A DNA stretch of 64,000 nt from Paracoccus shandongensis. GTDB lineage: Bacteria; Pseudomonadota; Alphaproteobacteria; Rhodobacterales; Rhodobacteraceae. The stretch is taken from assembly GCF_017315735.1 (NCBI RefSeq), contig NZ_JAFLRK010000009.1, forward strand, positions 41,277 to 105,276. The letters run 5' to 3'. A program made the position numbers and the translations under genes. Below are positions 1 to 9,693 of this stretch, in pieces. The notes below the pieces were generated by a model. It ran no database searches. It was given only the letters and a program-made list of their open reading frames with translations, and was not told the origin of the DNA. Each line of letters opens with the position of its first letter. Within the stretch, counting starts at the first letter, position 1.

Positions 1-210
1 GGGTCCGCCGAAAAGACCCTGACCGAATCTTTCCTTGACGAGTCCCCGACCTGGGCCCCCAATGGCCGCGTGGTGATGTTCACGCGGGTGACGCCGGGCG
101 GGAATGGCCAGCCGCGCCTGCATTCGGTGGACATCACCGGACGCAATATGCGACCGCTGAGCCTTGACTTTGCCGCCTCGGATCCCTCTTGGGGTCCATT
201 GATGCCCTGA
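1..210 (+). CDS. tolB: TolB, C-terminal end (partial)
   Basis: Only the last 69 codons are present; the frame is open to the left edge and ends at a TGA. The residues show the repeating beta-propeller pattern of TolB (a SPTWAPNG blade motif and a closing DPSWGP motif just before the stop). TolB is the periplasmic propeller of the Tol-Pal envelope system and binds Pal. The gene order that follows, pal then cpoB, is the standard tol-pal arrangement, which supports a call that would be weak from the fragment alone. The start and signal peptide lie outside the window. Confidence 0.88.
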   Translation, partial: GSAEKTLTESFLDESPTWAPNGRVVMFTRVTPGGNGQPRLHSVDITGRNMRPLSLDFAASDPSWGPLMP

Positions 211-235
211 AGCACCGCGCCGGAAGGATAGCCCG

Positions 236-775
236 ATGATCGCCTGGACCAAGCCCGCTGCCGCCGTTCTGCTGCTGACCCTTGCCGCCTGCGCGCAGCC
301 CGCCCCGCCGGTGACGCAGTCCGCCGTGGTCGATCCCTATGCCAGCGCGGGCGGCGGGGCGCTGTACCAGGGCCAGCTGGTGGGCGGCACCCTGGGGGCG
401 GAAGCCACGCCCGAATATTTCAACAATACCGTGGGCAACACCGTGCTGTTCGCCGCCAACCAGACCGCCCTGACCGCCGAGGCGCGGGCAATCCTGGCCC
501 GGCAGGCGCAATGGCTGAACACGCACACGAACTTCAACGCCGTGGTCCAGGGCCATGCCGAGGAAACCGGCACCCGCGAATACAACCTCGCGCTTGGCGC
601 GCGCCGGGCCAGCGCCGTGCAGGAATACCTGATCGCGCAGGGCGTGGGGTCCGACCGGGTGCGCACGCTCAGCTTCGGCAAGGAACGCCCGCGCGAGGTC
701 TGCTCGGACGAGGGGTGCTATGCCAAGAACCGCCGCGCCGTGACGGTGGTCAGTCCCGCCGGGGCCGGGTCGTGA
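236..775 (+). CDS. pal: Peptidoglycan-associated lipoprotein Pal
   Basis: A 179-residue protein with a lipoprotein signal peptide ending in the lipobox LAAC, so Cys19 is the expected lipidated residue. The C-terminal half is an OmpA-like peptidoglycan-binding domain: it has the VVQGHAEETGTREYN segment followed by LGARRASAV and a closing KNRRAVTVV. Pal anchors the outer membrane to peptidoglycan and works with TolB during cell-envelope constriction. A GGAAGG ribosome-binding site precedes the ATG. It follows tolB by 25 bp, and its stop overlaps the GTG start of cpoB by 4 bp, suggesting translational coupling. Confidence 0.96.
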   Translation: MIAWTKPAAAVLLLTLAACAQPAPPVTQSAVVDPYASAGGGALYQGQLVGGTLGAEATPEYFNNTVGNTVLFAANQTALTAEARAILARQAQWLNTHTNFNAVVQGHAEETGTREYNLALGARRASAVQEYLIAQGVGSDRVRTLSFGKERPREVCSDEGCYAKNRRAVTVVSPAGAGS

Positions 776-1662
776 TCCTGCGGGCCATCGCCGCTGCCCT
801 TCTGGCCGTGACGGTGGCGCTGCCTGCCGCCGCGCAGGATCCCACGCTGGCCGATCTGCGGGCCGAGCTGACCGATTTGCGCGGCCAGTTGCAGACCCTG
901 CGGTCAGAGCTTGTCGCCTCGGGCGCGGCGGGGTTCCAGGCGGCGGGCGGTGATACGGCCATCGACCGCATGAACGCCATGGAACAGCGGCTGGCCCGGC
1001 TGACCGACCGGACCGAGCAGCTGGGGAACCGCATCGACCGGATCGTGGCCGACGGCAGCCGCCGCCTGGCCGACATTGAATTCCGCCTGTGCGAGATGGA
1101 CGAGGGATGCGACCTGGCCGCCCTGACCATGCAGGATCTGGGGCGCAGCGGCGTTCCCCTTCCGAACCTCGGGCCGGCGGTTCCGCAGGCGGGCGGGGGG
1201 TCGAAGCCCGTGGCTGCGGGCGAGCAGGCCGATTTCGACGCCGCCCAGCAGGTCATGGCCAGCGGCGATTTCCGCCGCGCGGCCGCCATGTTCGGGGCGG
1301 TGGCAGAAACCCATGCGGGCGGCGCGCTGACCGCCGAGGCGCTGTTCCTGCGCGGCGCGGCGCTGGACAGCGCGGGCGACAGCAAGGGCGCGGCGGCGGC
1401 CTGGCTGGAAGGCTTCGCCGCCGCTCCCGATGGACCGCGCGCGGCTGAAAGCCTCTTGGGCCTTGCCCGCGTCATCGCGGACGAGGGCGATCCGACCGCT
1501 GCCTGCCTTTACCTGGCCGAAATCCCGGCGCGCTTCCCCGGCACCCCTTTCGCGTCCGAGGCCGAGACGCGGCTGAGCCGCCTGGCCTGCAGCAGCAACG
1601 ACCTGGGGCTGGCCGCCGAGGGCACGCTGGACCCCGAGGCCGATCTGGCCGAGCCGCAGTAA
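772..1662 (+). CDS. cpoB: Tol-Pal system protein CpoB/YbgF
   Basis: A 296-residue periplasmic protein read from a GTG that overlaps the pal stop codon (GTGA). Residues 1-21 form a Sec signal peptide ending in ALPAAAQ. A coiled-coil region follows at about 25-100 (repeated LRAEL, LRGQL, LRSEL heptads), matching the YbgF trimerisation coil. A C-terminal TPR domain begins near residue 155 (ADFDAAQQVMASGDFRRAA). CpoB coordinates peptidoglycan synthesis with outer-membrane constriction through TolA. The GTG start was chosen because upstream in-frame starts lie inside pal and would destroy the signal peptide. Confidence 0.93.
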   Translation: MILRAIAAALLAVTVALPAAAQDPTLADLRAELTDLRGQLQTLRSELVASGAAGFQAAGGDTAIDRMNAMEQRLARLTDRTEQLGNRIDRIVADGSRRLADIEFRLCEMDEGCDLAALTMQDLGRSGVPLPNLGPAVPQAGGGSKPVAAGEQADFDAAQQVMASGDFRRAAAMFGAVAETHAGGALTAEALFLRGAALDSAGDSKGAAAAWLEGFAAAPDGPRAAESLLGLARVIADEGDPTAACLYLAEIPARFPGTPFASEAETRLSRLACSSNDLGLAAEGTLDPEADLAEPQ

Positions 1663-1667
1663 GGCCG

Positions 1668-2903
1668 ATGACCCGGCCCGCCGCCGATCCCGCCCTCCGC
1701 ATCCATGCCGCGCTGGATCGGCTGGCCGCCGACATGCCCGCGCTTGGCGTGGCCGTGTCCGGCGGGGGCGATTCGGTCGCGCTGATGCACATGGCGGCGG
1801 ACTGGGCGCGCGGCCGCAGGATCATGGTGGCCACCGTCGATCACGGGCTGCGTCCCGAAAGCGCGGCCGAGGCGCGGCAGGTGGGCCGTGCCGCCCGGGC
1901 GCTTGGCCTGTCCCATGCCACCCTGCTGTGGCAGCGCGGGACCGAGGCCGGGAACCTGATGGCCAGCGCCCGCGACGCCCGGCTGCGGCTGCTGTCAGGC
2001 TGGGCGCAACGCAACAACCTGCCCGCCGTTCTTCTGGGCCATACCGCCGATGATCAGGCGGAAACGCTGCTGATGCGGCTGGCGCGGGGATCGGGGATCG
2101 ACGGGCTGGCATCCATGGCGAAATGGCGCGATGCCTTCGGCACCCGCTGGCTGCGGCCCATGCTGGGCGTCGGACGGCAGGATCTGCGCGACTGGCTGGC
2201 GGCGCGCGGGATCGCCTGGACCGACGATCCCAGCAACGAGAACCAGGATTTCGACCGCATCCGCATCCGCAAGGCCATCGCCGCCACGGGGCTGGATGTC
2301 GCCGCCCTGGCCCGTGCGGCCAACCACATCGGCGAGGCCCGCGACGCATTGTCGCACTATGCCGCCTATGCCGCCCGCGAGGCGGTGATCCACAACGGCA
2401 GCCTGACCCTGCCCCGCCGCCCCTATGGGGACGCCCCGGTCGAGATTCGCCGGCGGCTGATCGTCGCAGCCTGCCGCTGGATCACCGGCGCCGACTATCC
2501 GCCGCGCCGCAACACGGTGCTGCACGCGCTCAATGCGATCGCCACGGGCCACCGCGTCACCCTGGACGGCGCCCTGATCGAGCCTGCGGGCGACCGCATC
2601 CGCCTGTTCCGCGAAGCCGCCGCCGCCCTGCGCGCGCCTCCCAGCCAGGACGAGACCTGGGACAATCGCTGGAAGATCAGCGGCTTGAAGCCCGGCCAAC
2701 ATGTCGCGGCCCTGGGGATGGGAGAAGTGGCGCGCGTCAAGTGGCGCCTGTCGGGCCTTGGCCGGGACGAGGCCGCCGCCTCGCCCGCCGTGTGGGAAGG
2801 GGACCGATTGGTCGCGGCGCCGCTGGTCCGCGCAGCCGCGCCCTATGACCTGCGCCCCCTGCGCGGGGCCGCCGATTTCCACAGGCTGGTGATGGCGCAT
2901 TGA
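1668..2903 (+). CDS. tilS: tRNA(Ile)-lysidine synthase
   Basis: A 411-residue protein carrying the PP-loop ATP-binding motif SGGGDS at residues 31-36, followed by the VDHGLR and GHTADDQAET signatures of the TilS N-terminal domain. TilS converts C34 of the CAU anticodon of tRNA-Ile2 to lysidine, which switches its identity from Met to Ile and allows AUA decoding. The length suits alphaproteobacterial TilS, which has a shorter C-terminal part than the E. coli protein. It starts 5 bp after cpoB and lies 57 bp before ftsH, the usual neighbour order. Confidence 0.96.
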   Translation: MTRPAADPALRIHAALDRLAADMPALGVAVSGGGDSVALMHMAADWARGRRIMVATVDHGLRPESAAEARQVGRAARALGLSHATLLWQRGTEAGNLMASARDARLRLLSGWAQRNNLPAVLLGHTADDQAETLLMRLARGSGIDGLASMAKWRDAFGTRWLRPMLGVGRQDLRDWLAARGIAWTDDPSNENQDFDRIRIRKAIAATGLDVAALARAANHIGEARDALSHYAAYAAREAVIHNGSLTLPRRPYGDAPVEIRRRLIVAACRWITGADYPPRRNTVLHALNAIATGHRVTLDGALIEPAGDRIRLFREAAAALRAPPSQDETWDNRWKISGLKPGQHVAALGMGEVARVKWRLSGLGRDEAAASPAVWEGDRLVAAPLVRAAAPYDLRPLRGAADFHRLVMAH

Positions 2904-2960
2904 ACACGCGCCGATAATCCCTATTTTCAGGGCAAACCGATACATGCCGGAGGTCCCGCA

Positions 2961-4850
2961 TTGGGCAACGCACGAAACCTCGCCTTCTGGGTCGTCCTGT
3001 TTCTGATGATCCTGGCGCTGTTCAATCTGTTCAGCGACGGCGCGACGACGATGAACAGCCGGCAGATCAGCTATTCGGACTTCATCCAACGCGTCGATAA
3101 CGATCAGGTTTCCGCCGTCACCATCGACGGCGAGGAACTGGCCATCACCGGCACCGACGGCAACCAGTATTCCACCGTCCGTCCCCAGGGCGAGGATATC
3201 GCCGACCGCCTGATCGCCAAGAACGTCGATGTGAAGGTCACGCGTCAGCAACAGTCGGGCTTCATGTCCCTGCTGGGCGTCTGGCTGCCCTTCATCCTGC
3301 TGATCGGCGTCTGGATCTTCTTCATGAACCGGATGCAGGGCGGCGGCAAAGGCGGGGCCATGGGCTTTGGCAAGTCGCGCGCCAAGCTGCTGACTGAAAA
3401 GCACGGCCGCGTGACGTTCGACGACGTGGCGGGCATCGACGAGGCCAAGGAGGAACTGGAGGAAATCGTCGAGTTCCTGCGCAACCCGCAGAAGTTCAGC
3501 CGCCTGGGCGGCAAGATCCCGAAAGGCGCGCTGCTGGTCGGCCCTCCGGGCACCGGCAAGACCCTGCTGGCCCGTGCCATCGCCGGTGAGGCGGGCGTGC
3601 CCTTCTTCACCATCTCGGGGTCCGACTTCGTGGAGATGTTCGTGGGCGTCGGCGCATCGCGTGTCCGCGACATGTTCGAGCAGGCCAAGAAATCCGCCCC
3701 CTGCATCGTCTTCATCGACGAGATCGACGCCGTGGGCCGCGCGCGCGGCGTGGGCATCGGCGGCGGCAACGACGAACGCGAACAGACGCTGAACCAGCTT
3801 CTGGTGGAAATGGACGGGTTCGAGGCGAACGAAGGCATCATCATCGTCGCCGCGACCAACCGCCGCGATGTGCTGGACCCCGCCCTGCTGCGCCCCGGCC
3901 GCTTCGACCGCCAGATCCATGTCCCGAACCCCGACATCAAGGGCCGCGAGAAGATCCTGTCCGTCCACGCCCGCAAGGTGCCGGTCGGTCCCGACGTTGA
4001 CCTGCGAATCATCGCGCGCGGCACGCCCGGCTTTTCGGGCGCCGACCTGATGAACCTGGTGAACGAGGCCGCGCTGATGGCCGCCCGCATCGGCCGCCGC
4101 TTTGTCAGCATGGAGGATTTCGAGAATGCCAAGGACAAGGTCATGCTGGGCGTCGAACGCCGCAGCATGGTCCTGACGCCCGAGCAGAAGGAAAAGACCG
4201 CCTATCACGAGGCCGGTCACGCGGTGGTGGGCCTGAGCCTGCCGAAATGCGATCCCGTCTACAAGGCCACGATCATCCCGCGCGGCGGCGCGTTGGGGAT
4301 GGTGGTCAGCCTGCCCGAAATGGACCGCCTGAACTTCCACAAGGACGAGGCCAAGCAGAAGCTGGCCATGACCATGGCCGGCAAGGCCGCCGAGATCATC
4401 AAGTATGGCGAGGAAGGGGTCAGCAACGGCCCCGCCGGCGACATCCAGCAGGCCAGCCAGCTGGCCCGCGCCATGGTGATGCGGTGGGGCATGTCCGACA
4501 AGGTCGGCAACATCGACTATGCCGAGGCGCACGAGGGTTACAACGGCTCGACCGGGGGCTTTTCGATTTCCGCCGCGACCAAGGAGCTGATCGAGCAGGA
4601 AGTCCGCGACCTGATCGAGGAAGGCTACCAGACCGCCCGCCGCATCCTGCTGGAAAAGGAGGCCGAGTTCGAGCGGATGGCCCAGGGCCTTCTGGAATAC
4701 GAGACCCTGACGGGCGAGGAGATCGGCAAGGTGCTGCGGGGCGAACCCTTGGGCGGCGACGACGACACGCCGGGCAGCCTGATCCCGGCGGTCACGGCGA
4801 TTCCCAAGGCGGGCAAGCCCGCCCCCGGCGGCGATCCCGCCCCGGCATGA
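2961..4850 (+). CDS. ftsH: ATP-dependent zinc metalloprotease FtsH
   Basis: A 629-residue membrane AAA+ protease. An N-terminal transmembrane helix (about residues 5-25) and a second (about 106-126) flank a periplasmic loop. The AAA domain has Walker A GPPGTGKT at 194-201, Walker B ([12 protein letters not shown]) and the SRH region ([19 protein letters not shown]). The zinc site HEAGH is at 416-420. FtsH degrades misassembled membrane proteins and short-lived regulators. The start is a TTG with a GGAGG Shine-Dalgarno about 8 bases upstream; no better ATG lies before the first membrane helix. A strong terminator follows. Confidence 0.98.
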   Translation: MGNARNLAFWVVLFLMILALFNLFSDGATTMNSRQISYSDFIQRVDNDQVSAVTIDGEELAITGTDGNQYSTVRPQGEDIADRLIAKNVDVKVTRQQQSGFMSLLGVWLPFILLIGVWIFFMNRMQGGGKGGAMGFGKSRAKLLTEKHGRVTFDDVAGIDEAKEELEEIVEFLRNPQKFSRLGGKIPKGALLVGPPGTGKTLLARAIAGEAGVPFFTISGSDFVEMFVGVGASRVRDMFEQAKKSAPCIVFIDEIDAVGRARGVGIGGGNDEREQTLNQLLVEMDGFEANEGIIIVAATNRRDVLDPALLRPGRFDRQIHVPNPDIKGREKILSVHARKVPVGPDVDLRIIARGTPGFSGADLMNLVNEAALMAARIGRRFVSMEDFENAKDKVMLGVERRSMVLTPEQKEKTAYHEAGHAVVGLSLPKCDPVYKATIIPRGGALGMVVSLPEMDRLNFHKDEAKQKLAMTMAGKAAEIIKYGEEGVSNGPAGDIQQASQLARAMVMRWGMSDKVGNIDYAEAHEGYNGSTGGFSISAATKELIEQEVRDLIEEGYQTARRILLEKEAEFERMAQGLLEYETLTGEEIGKVLRGEPLGGDDDTPGSLIPAVTAIPKAGKPAPGGDPAPA

Positions 4851-4858
4851 CGCAAACG

Positions 4859-4884
4859 AACCCCGGCCCCTGCGCCGGGGTTTC
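4859..4884 (+). terminator. Rho-independent terminator after ftsH
   Basis: A perfect 7-bp stem, CCCCGGC pairing with GCCGGGG, with a 6-base loop; AA precedes it and a TTTCTCTTT tract follows. It begins 8 bp after the ftsH stop and should end the tol-pal/tilS/ftsH transcript before the chorismate mutase gene. Confidence 0.82.
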
Positions 4885-4945
4885 TCTTTGGTCTTGCACA
4901 GCCCTGCAGCCCGGTGCATCCCCCTGCCAGCAAACGGAGGGTCCG

Positions 4946-5245
4946 ATGCAGATCGACGACATCTCGGACATGGCGACGCTGCGCGCCCATATCGACGCCC
5001 TGGACGAACAGCTTGTGGGCCTGCTGGCGCAGCGCCACGCGCTGATCGCGCAGGCGGCCCGGATCAAGGAACGGACCGGCCTGCCCGCCCGGATCGACGA
5101 ACGGGTCGAGGAGGTTGTCGCAAATGCAGGCCGCCACGCCGCATCGCGCGGGCTGGATCCCGTGCTGATCCAGGATATCTGGAGGCAACTGGTCGAAGCC
5201 GCCATCGCGCAGGAAGACCGCTATCTGAACGGAGACCGCCCGTGA
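4946..5245 (+). CDS. Chorismate mutase, AroQ type
   Basis: A 99-residue all-helical protein of typical size for a monofunctional AroQ chorismate mutase. It has the N-terminal [19 protein letters not shown] helix, the central [19 protein letters not shown] segment with the catalytic Arg/Lys pattern, and a C-terminal [13 protein letters not shown] helix. The family converts chorismate to prephenate for Phe/Tyr synthesis, but close paralogues act as isochorismate-pyruvate lyases (PchB), so substrate assignment is by family only. An ACGGAGGG ribosome-binding site precedes the ATG. The stop overlaps the GTG start of folD. Confidence 0.88.
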   Translation: MQIDDISDMATLRAHIDALDEQLVGLLAQRHALIAQAARIKERTGLPARIDERVEEVVANAGRHAASRGLDPVLIQDIWRQLVEAAIAQEDRYLNGDRP

Positions 5246-6135
5246 CCGCGACAACGCCCATGACCGCCACCCCCATCGACGGCAAGGCCTTCGCCGCCCA
5301 CCTGCGCGCCCGCATTGCGACCGAGGTGGCGGCGATGAAGGCCCGCGGCATCACCCCCGGCCTGGCCGTGGTGCTGGTGGGCGAGGATCCGGCCAGCCAG
5401 GTTTATGTCCGCTCCAAGGGCCGCATGACGCGCGAGGTGGGCATGAACTCCTGGGAACACCGCCTGCCCACTGATGCGCCGCAAGCCGACCTGCTGGCGC
5501 TGATCGACCGGCTGAACGCCGACCCCTCGGTCAACGGCATCCTGGTGCAATTGCCCCTGCCCCGCCACATGGACGAATCCGCCGTCATCAACGCCATCGA
5601 CCCGGCCAAGGACGTGGACGGGTTCCACATCCTGAATGTGGGTCGGCTGGCGACGGGGCAGAAGGCCATGGTCCCCTGCACGCCGCTGGGCTGCCTGATG
5701 CTGCTGCGCGACCGCCTGGGCGATCTTGGGGGCAAGAACGCCCTGGTGATCGGGCGCAGCAACATCGTGGGCAAGCCCATGGCCCAGCTTCTGTTGCGCG
5801 ACAGCGCCACGGTGACGGTGGCCCATTCGCGCACCACGAACCTGCCCGAGTTGTGCCGCCAGGCCGATATCGTGGTCGCCGCGGTGGGCCGGGCGCAGTT
5901 CGTGAAGGGCGACTGGATCAAGCCGGGCGCAACGGTGATCGACGTGGGCATCAACCGCACCGACGGCGGCCTTGTCGGCGATGTCGATTTCGACTCCGCC
6001 GCCCATGTCGCGGGCGCCATCACCCCGGTTCCGGGCGGCGTTGGCCCGATGACCATCGCCTGCCTTCTGGCGAACACGCTGACCGCGACTGCCCGCGCGA
6101 ATGGCCTGCCCGATCCTGAAGGGCTGACGCCCTGA
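5242..6135 (+). CDS. folD: Bifunctional methylenetetrahydrofolate dehydrogenase / cyclohydrolase
   Basis: A 297-residue FolD. It shows the catalytic region [14 protein letters not shown] (Tyr and Lys of the active site), [24 protein letters not shown], the NADP-binding [16 protein letters not shown] and the C-terminal [12 protein letters not shown]. FolD interconverts 5,10-methylene-THF, methenyl-THF and 10-formyl-THF in the cytoplasm, supplying C1 units for purines and fMet. The chosen GTG start overlaps the chorismate mutase stop (GTGA) and gives a normal family length; an in-frame ATG 15 bp further in is an alternative. Downstream is a hairpin repeat rather than a simple terminator. Confidence 0.96.
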   Translation: MTATTPMTATPIDGKAFAAHLRARIATEVAAMKARGITPGLAVVLVGEDPASQVYVRSKGRMTREVGMNSWEHRLPTDAPQADLLALIDRLNADPSVNGILVQLPLPRHMDESAVINAIDPAKDVDGFHILNVGRLATGQKAMVPCTPLGCLMLLRDRLGDLGGKNALVIGRSNIVGKPMAQLLLRDSATVTVAHSRTTNLPELCRQADIVVAAVGRAQFVKGDWIKPGATVIDVGINRTDGGLVGDVDFDSAAHVAGAITPVPGGVGPMTIACLLANTLTATARANGLPDPEGLTP

Positions 6136-6142
6136 GGTAAAG

Positions 6143-6258
6143 CCGGGGGTTTCACACCCCCGCTGCCTGCCGCACGCGGCAGGCGTTCGCCGCTGAAAAA
6201 GGTCCACCGGACCTTTTTCCGGGCGCGGCTCACCCCGTGGGATATTTAAAGTCCAAAG
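6143..6258 (-). repeat. Long copy of dispersed hairpin repeat (R1)
   Basis: A compound palindromic element just after folD. In order it holds GGGGGTTTCACACCCCC, an 8-bp stem at 6165-6184 (GCCTGCCG/CGGCAGGC), and a perfect 11-bp stem at 6195-6219 (GAAAAAGGTCC/GGACCTTTTTC, 3-base loop). The core GGGATATTTAAAGTCC follows at about 6239-6254. Read on the minus strand it aligns almost base for base with the element at 60534-60654. It probably acts as a transcription terminator for folD. The remaining bases up to 6386 contain no gene that I can support. Confidence 0.8.
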
Positions 6259-6386
6259 CAGGTTCTTCACGTTTTCTTAAGCATTGGGCAGCATTCTGGC
6301 TCCACGGTACAGGCGGGGACGCCGATGACCGTGTCCGAAGCAGGCGCCCCATCCTCTCGCAGGGTGGGGCGTTCTTCGTGCCTGCA

Positions 6387-6443
6387 TTGGACCAAAAATA
6401 TCCCGGGGGAGTCGCGCATGGCGCGACGGGGGCAGCGCCCCCT
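6387..6443 (+). repeat. Dispersed hairpin repeat (R2), 3' of ruvB
   Basis: Contains TTGGACCAAAAATATCCC, then GGGGGAGTCGCGC, then two nested hairpins (GTCGCGC-atg-GCGCGAC and GGGGGC-ag-CGCCCCC). It ends 6 bp before the ruvB stop codon on the opposite strand, so it is in position to terminate ruvB transcription. It shares the (C/A)AAATATCC core and GC-rich hairpins with the other copies in this window. Together with R1 it occupies most of the 314-bp gap between convergent folD and ruvB. Confidence 0.75.
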
Positions 6444-6449
6444 GCAACG

Positions 6450-7481
6450 TCAGCCGTCGAACAGGGTGCCCTGCGAAGGCGCGGTCGGCGCGGCAAGCCC
6501 CAGATGCCGCCAAGCCCCCGCCGTCAACTGCCGCCCGCGCGGGGTCCGTGCGACCAGGCCCTGTTGCAGCAGGTAAGGCTCGATCACTTCCTCGATGGCG
6601 TCGCGGCTTTCGGACAGGGCGGCGGACAGCGTTTCCACCCCCACCGGCCCGCCGCCGTAATGTTCGGCCATCTGCATCAGGTAACGCCGGTCCGCGCCGT
6701 CCAGCCCCATGTCGTCCACGCCAAGGCGCGTCAGCGCGGCGTCGGCGATTTCCCGGGTCAGCCGCCCGTCCCCCTCGACCAAGGCGAAATCCACCACCCG
6801 GCGCAGCAAGCGTCCGGCAATGCGGGGCGTGCCGCGCGCGCGGCGGGCGATCTCGCGCGTGCCTTCGGGATCGGCGCTGATGCCCATCAGCCGCGCGCCA
6901 CGCTGCACGATCAGGTCCAGTTCGGGGATGGTATAGAACTCCAGCCGTGTCGGGATGCCGAAGCGGTCGCGCAGGGGCGTGGTCAGCAGGCCGAGGCGCG
7001 TCGTCGCGCCCACCAGCGTGAAGGGCTGCAATTCAATCCGCACGGTGCGCGCGGCGGGGCCTTCGCCGATCACCAGGTCCAGCTCGAAATCCTCCATCGC
7101 GGGATAAAGGATCTCCTCGACCGCCGGGTTCATGCGGTGGATCTCGTCGATGAACAGCACGTCGCGCGCTTCCAGGTTCGTCAGGATCGCCGCCAGATCG
7201 CCCGCCCGCGCCAGCACGGGGCCCGAGGTCATGCGGAAGTTCACGCCCAGTTCGCGCGCCATGATCTGCGCCAGCGTGGTCTTGCCCAGACCGGGCGGGC
7301 CGAAGAACAGCGTGTGGTCCATCGCCTTGCCGCGCATCTTGGCGCTTTCGATGAAGACGCGCAGGTTGGCGCGCGCTTCGGCCTGGCCCACGAATTCGGA
7401 CAGCATCTGGGGCCGCAGGGCGCGGTCCTCGGAGTCGGTTTCCATCGGCTGGGGGCGCAGGGTCGGGTCGGGCTGGATCAT
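6450..7481 (-). CDS. ruvB: Holliday junction branch migration ATPase RuvB
   Basis: A 343-residue AAA+ protein with Walker A GPPGLGKT, Walker B FIDEIHR, sensor 1 VGATTRLG and the C-terminal winged helix ending near [14 protein letters not shown]. RuvB hexamers drive branch migration with RuvA; RuvC cleaves the junction. It is the last gene of a minus-strand group ruvC-ruvA-htpX-ruvB and its start overlaps the htpX stop by 4 bp. The length is typical. The separation of ruvB from ruvA by htpX is unusual and is noted as a finding. Confidence 0.97.
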   Translation of the reverse strand: MIQPDPTLRPQPMETDSEDRALRPQMLSEFVGQAEARANLRVFIESAKMRGKAMDHTLFFGPPGLGKTTLAQIMARELGVNFRMTSGPVLARAGDLAAILTNLEARDVLFIDEIHRMNPAVEEILYPAMEDFELDLVIGEGPAARTVRIELQPFTLVGATTRLGLLTTPLRDRFGIPTRLEFYTIPELDLIVQRGARLMGISADPEGTREIARRARGTPRIAGRLLRRVVDFALVEGDGRLTREIADAALTRLGVDDMGLDGADRRYLMQMAEHYGGGPVGVETLSAALSESRDAIEEVIEPYLLQQGLVARTPRGRQLTAGAWRHLGLAAPTAPSQGTLFDG

Positions 7482-8374
7482 CCGCGGCCCCAGGGTCCGT
7501 CGTCGCGCCCGCTGCGCGGTATGGGCGAGACGCGTTCGCGCGCGCCGCCATTCATCGCCATCAGCCGGGCGATGCGATCCTCGGTCGCAGGATGGGTGGC
7601 GAACAGGCGGTCCATGCGCAGCCCGTTCAGCGGGTTGATGATGAACATCGACGCCGCCGCAGGATTGCGCTCCGCCGGGATGTTCAGGGTCCGCCCCGCC
7701 AGTTGAGAGATCTTCGCAAGCGCCGAGGCCAGCGCCTGCGGCTGGCCGCAGATCTGCGCGCCGGTGGCATCCGCCTCGAATTCCCGCGTGCGCGAGATCG
7801 CCATCTGCACCATCATCGCGGCCAGCGGCGCGAAGATCATCGCCAGGATCGCGCCGAAGCCCCCGCCCCGGTCGTCGCGCCCGCCGGTGAACATCATCAT
7901 GTTGCCCATCATGGCGATGGCCCCGGCCATGGTCGCGGTGACGGTCATGGTCAGCGTGTCGCGGTGCCTGATATGGGCCAGTTCATGCGCGATCACGCCG
8001 GCGATCTCGTCCCGCGACAGCGAACGGACCAGCCCCTGCGTCACCGCCACGGCCGAGTTTTCCGGGTTGCGGCCGGTGGCAAAGGCATTGGGCTGTTCGG
8101 TGGGCAACAGATAGAGCTTCGGCATCGGCAGGTCCGCGCGCCGCGCCAGTTCCGCCGTCAGCGCGTAAAGATCGCCGCCCTGCTGCGGCGACAGTTCGAC
8201 CGCCCCTTGCTGGCGCAGGACCATCTTGTCGCTGTTCCACCAGGAAAAGACGTTCATGCCGCCCGCCAGCAGCAGCGCCATCATCGCGCCGCCCTGCCCG
8301 CCCGCCATCCAGCCAAGCGCCATGACCAGGGCGGTCATGGCGGCCATCAGCACAAAGACCTTCGCGTTTCCCAT
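7478..8374 (-). CDS. htpX: Membrane zinc metalloprotease HtpX (M48)
   Basis: A 298-residue integral membrane protein. Two hydrophobic segments lie near the N terminus ([19 protein letters not shown] and [17 protein letters not shown]) and two follow the catalytic site. The zinc motif is HELAH in [15 protein letters not shown], with the third ligand expected in the [13 protein letters not shown] segment. HtpX degrades misfolded inner-membrane proteins alongside FtsH. It lies between ruvA (11 bp gap) and ruvB (4-bp overlap), so it is probably co-transcribed with the Holliday junction genes. Confidence 0.95.
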   Translation of the reverse strand: MGNAKVFVLMAAMTALVMALGWMAGGQGGAMMALLLAGGMNVFSWWNSDKMVLRQQGAVELSPQQGGDLYALTAELARRADLPMPKLYLLPTEQPNAFATGRNPENSAVAVTQGLVRSLSRDEIAGVIAHELAHIRHRDTLTMTVTATMAGAIAMMGNMMMFTGGRDDRGGGFGAILAMIFAPLAAMMVQMAISRTREFEADATGAQICGQPQALASALAKISQLAGRTLNIPAERNPAAASMFIINPLNGLRMDRLFATHPATEDRIARLMAMNGGARERVSPIPRSGRDDGPWGRG

Positions 8375-8385
8375 CGCGGACCCCC

Positions 8386-9072
8386 TTATTCCTTCGGCGC
8401 CAGCAGGCGCAGCGCCGCGCGGATCAACGCGGGGGTTTGGACATGCGGTTCCCGCGCCTGCGCCTCGGCCACGGCCTGCGCCGCCTCGCTGGCAGCATAG
8501 CCGAGATTCGACAGCGCGGACAGCGCGTCCGAGGTCGCGCGGGCAGCCAGCATCGCATCCGAGGGCGCGGCAGGCGGGGCGGCGGGAACGGTGGTCTCAA
8601 CGACGGGGCTGTCCCCTTCGATCATCGGGACGCCCATGTCCACCGTCAGCATCGCGCCAAGCGCCATGACGGATGGCGCCTTGTCCTTCAGTTCCAGCAC
8701 CACCCGCTGCGCCAGCTTCGGCCCCACGCCCTGCGCCTTGCGGACTGAGGCCCAGTCACCCAGGGCAATGGCGCGGCCCAGTCCTTCGGGCCCCAGCGTG
8801 CCCAGGATCGCCAGCGACACCTTGGCCCCCACCCCCTGCACGCTGGTCAGCAGCCGGTGCCATTCCTTTTCCAGCATCGAGGGAAAGCCGAACAGTTGCA
8901 GCAGATCTTCCCTGACCATCAGGTCGGTATAAAGCGCGACGGCCTGCCCGACCGGAGGCAGGCTGGCGGCGGTGCGTTCGCTGACATGGACGATATAGCC
9001 CACGCCGCGCACGTCGATCAGCACATGGTCCCGCGCCCGGTGCAGGATGATCCCCGCGATGCGGCCGATCAT
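8386..9072 (-). CDS. ruvA: Holliday junction DNA helicase subunit RuvA
   Basis: A 228-residue protein beginning [11 protein letters not shown], with the OB-fold domain I ([18 protein letters not shown]), HhH motifs in domain II ([17 protein letters not shown] and [19 protein letters not shown]) and a C-terminal domain III ([17 protein letters not shown]) that contacts RuvB. An acidic, alanine/proline-rich linker between domains II and III makes it slightly longer than the E. coli protein. The ATG at 9072 overlaps the ruvC stop (ATGA), indicating coupling. Confidence 0.96.
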   Translation of the reverse strand: MIGRIAGIILHRARDHVLIDVRGVGYIVHVSERTAASLPPVGQAVALYTDLMVREDLLQLFGFPSMLEKEWHRLLTSVQGVGAKVSLAILGTLGPEGLGRAIALGDWASVRKAQGVGPKLAQRVVLELKDKAPSVMALGAMLTVDMGVPMIEGDSPVVETTVPAAPPAAPSDAMLAARATSDALSALSNLGYAASEAAQAVAEAQAREPHVQTPALIRAALRLLAPKE

Positions 9073-9566
9073 GCCGACCGTTCCACGATGCGCAGGGTCC
9101 GGCCCTGCAGGTGGCGGGCGTGGCAGATGGCGATGGCCAGCGCATCCGCCGCGTCGGCGCTGTCGAAGGTGACGCCGGGAAGCTGGACCTTGACCATGTG
9201 CTGCACCTGTTCCTTGCCCGCATGGCCCACGCCGACCACGGTCTTCTTGACCGCGTTCGGGGCATATTCGCCGACCGTCAGCCCGGCCTCGGCCGGGGCC
9301 AAGAGGGCGATGCCGCGCGCCTGGCCCAGCTTCAAGGTGCCCACCGCGTCCTTGTTCACGAAGGTCTGTTCGACCGCCGCCGCATCCGGCGCATGGGCGG
9401 CGATCACGGCGCAGAGCCCGCGATACAGTTGCGACAGCCGGGTGCCCAGGTCGCCCTCGGTCGTCTGGATCACGCCGTTCGCCACATGGCGCAGGCGCGA
9501 TCCCTCGACCAGGATCACGCCCCAACCCATGTTCCGCAAACCCGGGTCGATGCCCAGAACCTTCAT
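9069..9566 (-). CDS. ruvC: Crossover junction endodeoxyribonuclease RuvC
   Basis: A 165-residue RNase H-fold nuclease. It has the first catalytic Asp in [16 protein letters not shown], a catalytic Glu in [12 protein letters not shown] and the C-terminal acidic pair in [16 protein letters not shown]. RuvC resolves Holliday junctions by paired nicks. It leads the ruvC-ruvA-htpX-ruvB group; a short AGAGG ribosome-binding site precedes the ATG. A repeat element (R3) separates it from dnaE upstream, so the ruv group probably has its own promoter. Confidence 0.97.
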   Translation of the reverse strand: MKVLGIDPGLRNMGWGVILVEGSRLRHVANGVIQTTEGDLGTRLSQLYRGLCAVIAAHAPDAAAVEQTFVNKDAVGTLKLGQARGIALLAPAEAGLTVGEYAPNAVKKTVVGVGHAGKEQVQHMVKVQLPGVTFDSADAADALAIAICHARHLQGRTLRIVERSA

Positions 9567-9632
9567 GCCTGCCTCTTTTCCGTTTTCAAAGGACTAGCAC
9601 GAAAGGCGAACATTTGCCTAGGGGGCAATGCC

Positions 9633-9688
9633 GCAGCGGGGGCGCTTCGCCCCCCGCACCCCCAGAGGATATTTTCGTGAAGAAGATG
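9633..9688 (-). repeat. Dispersed hairpin repeat (R3), 3' of dnaE
   Basis: Shows GCGGGGGCGCTTCGCCCCCCGC (a strong hairpin), then ACCCCCAGAGGATATTTTCGTGAAGAAGATG, given here in two pieces around the GGATATTT core. It lies a few bases beyond the dnaE stop codon. Its GAGGATATTT...GTGAAGAAGA half is nearly identical to the copies near 34500 and 57520. In the sense of dnaE the order is stop, TCTTCACG, ATATCC core, then hairpin. Confidence 0.8.
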
Positions 9689-9693
9689 ACACT

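Noticed and set aside
1995..4919. A 974-codon open frame on the minus strand opposite tilS and ftsH
   Set aside because: Shadow of two well-supported genes; composition is repetitive and no family is visible.
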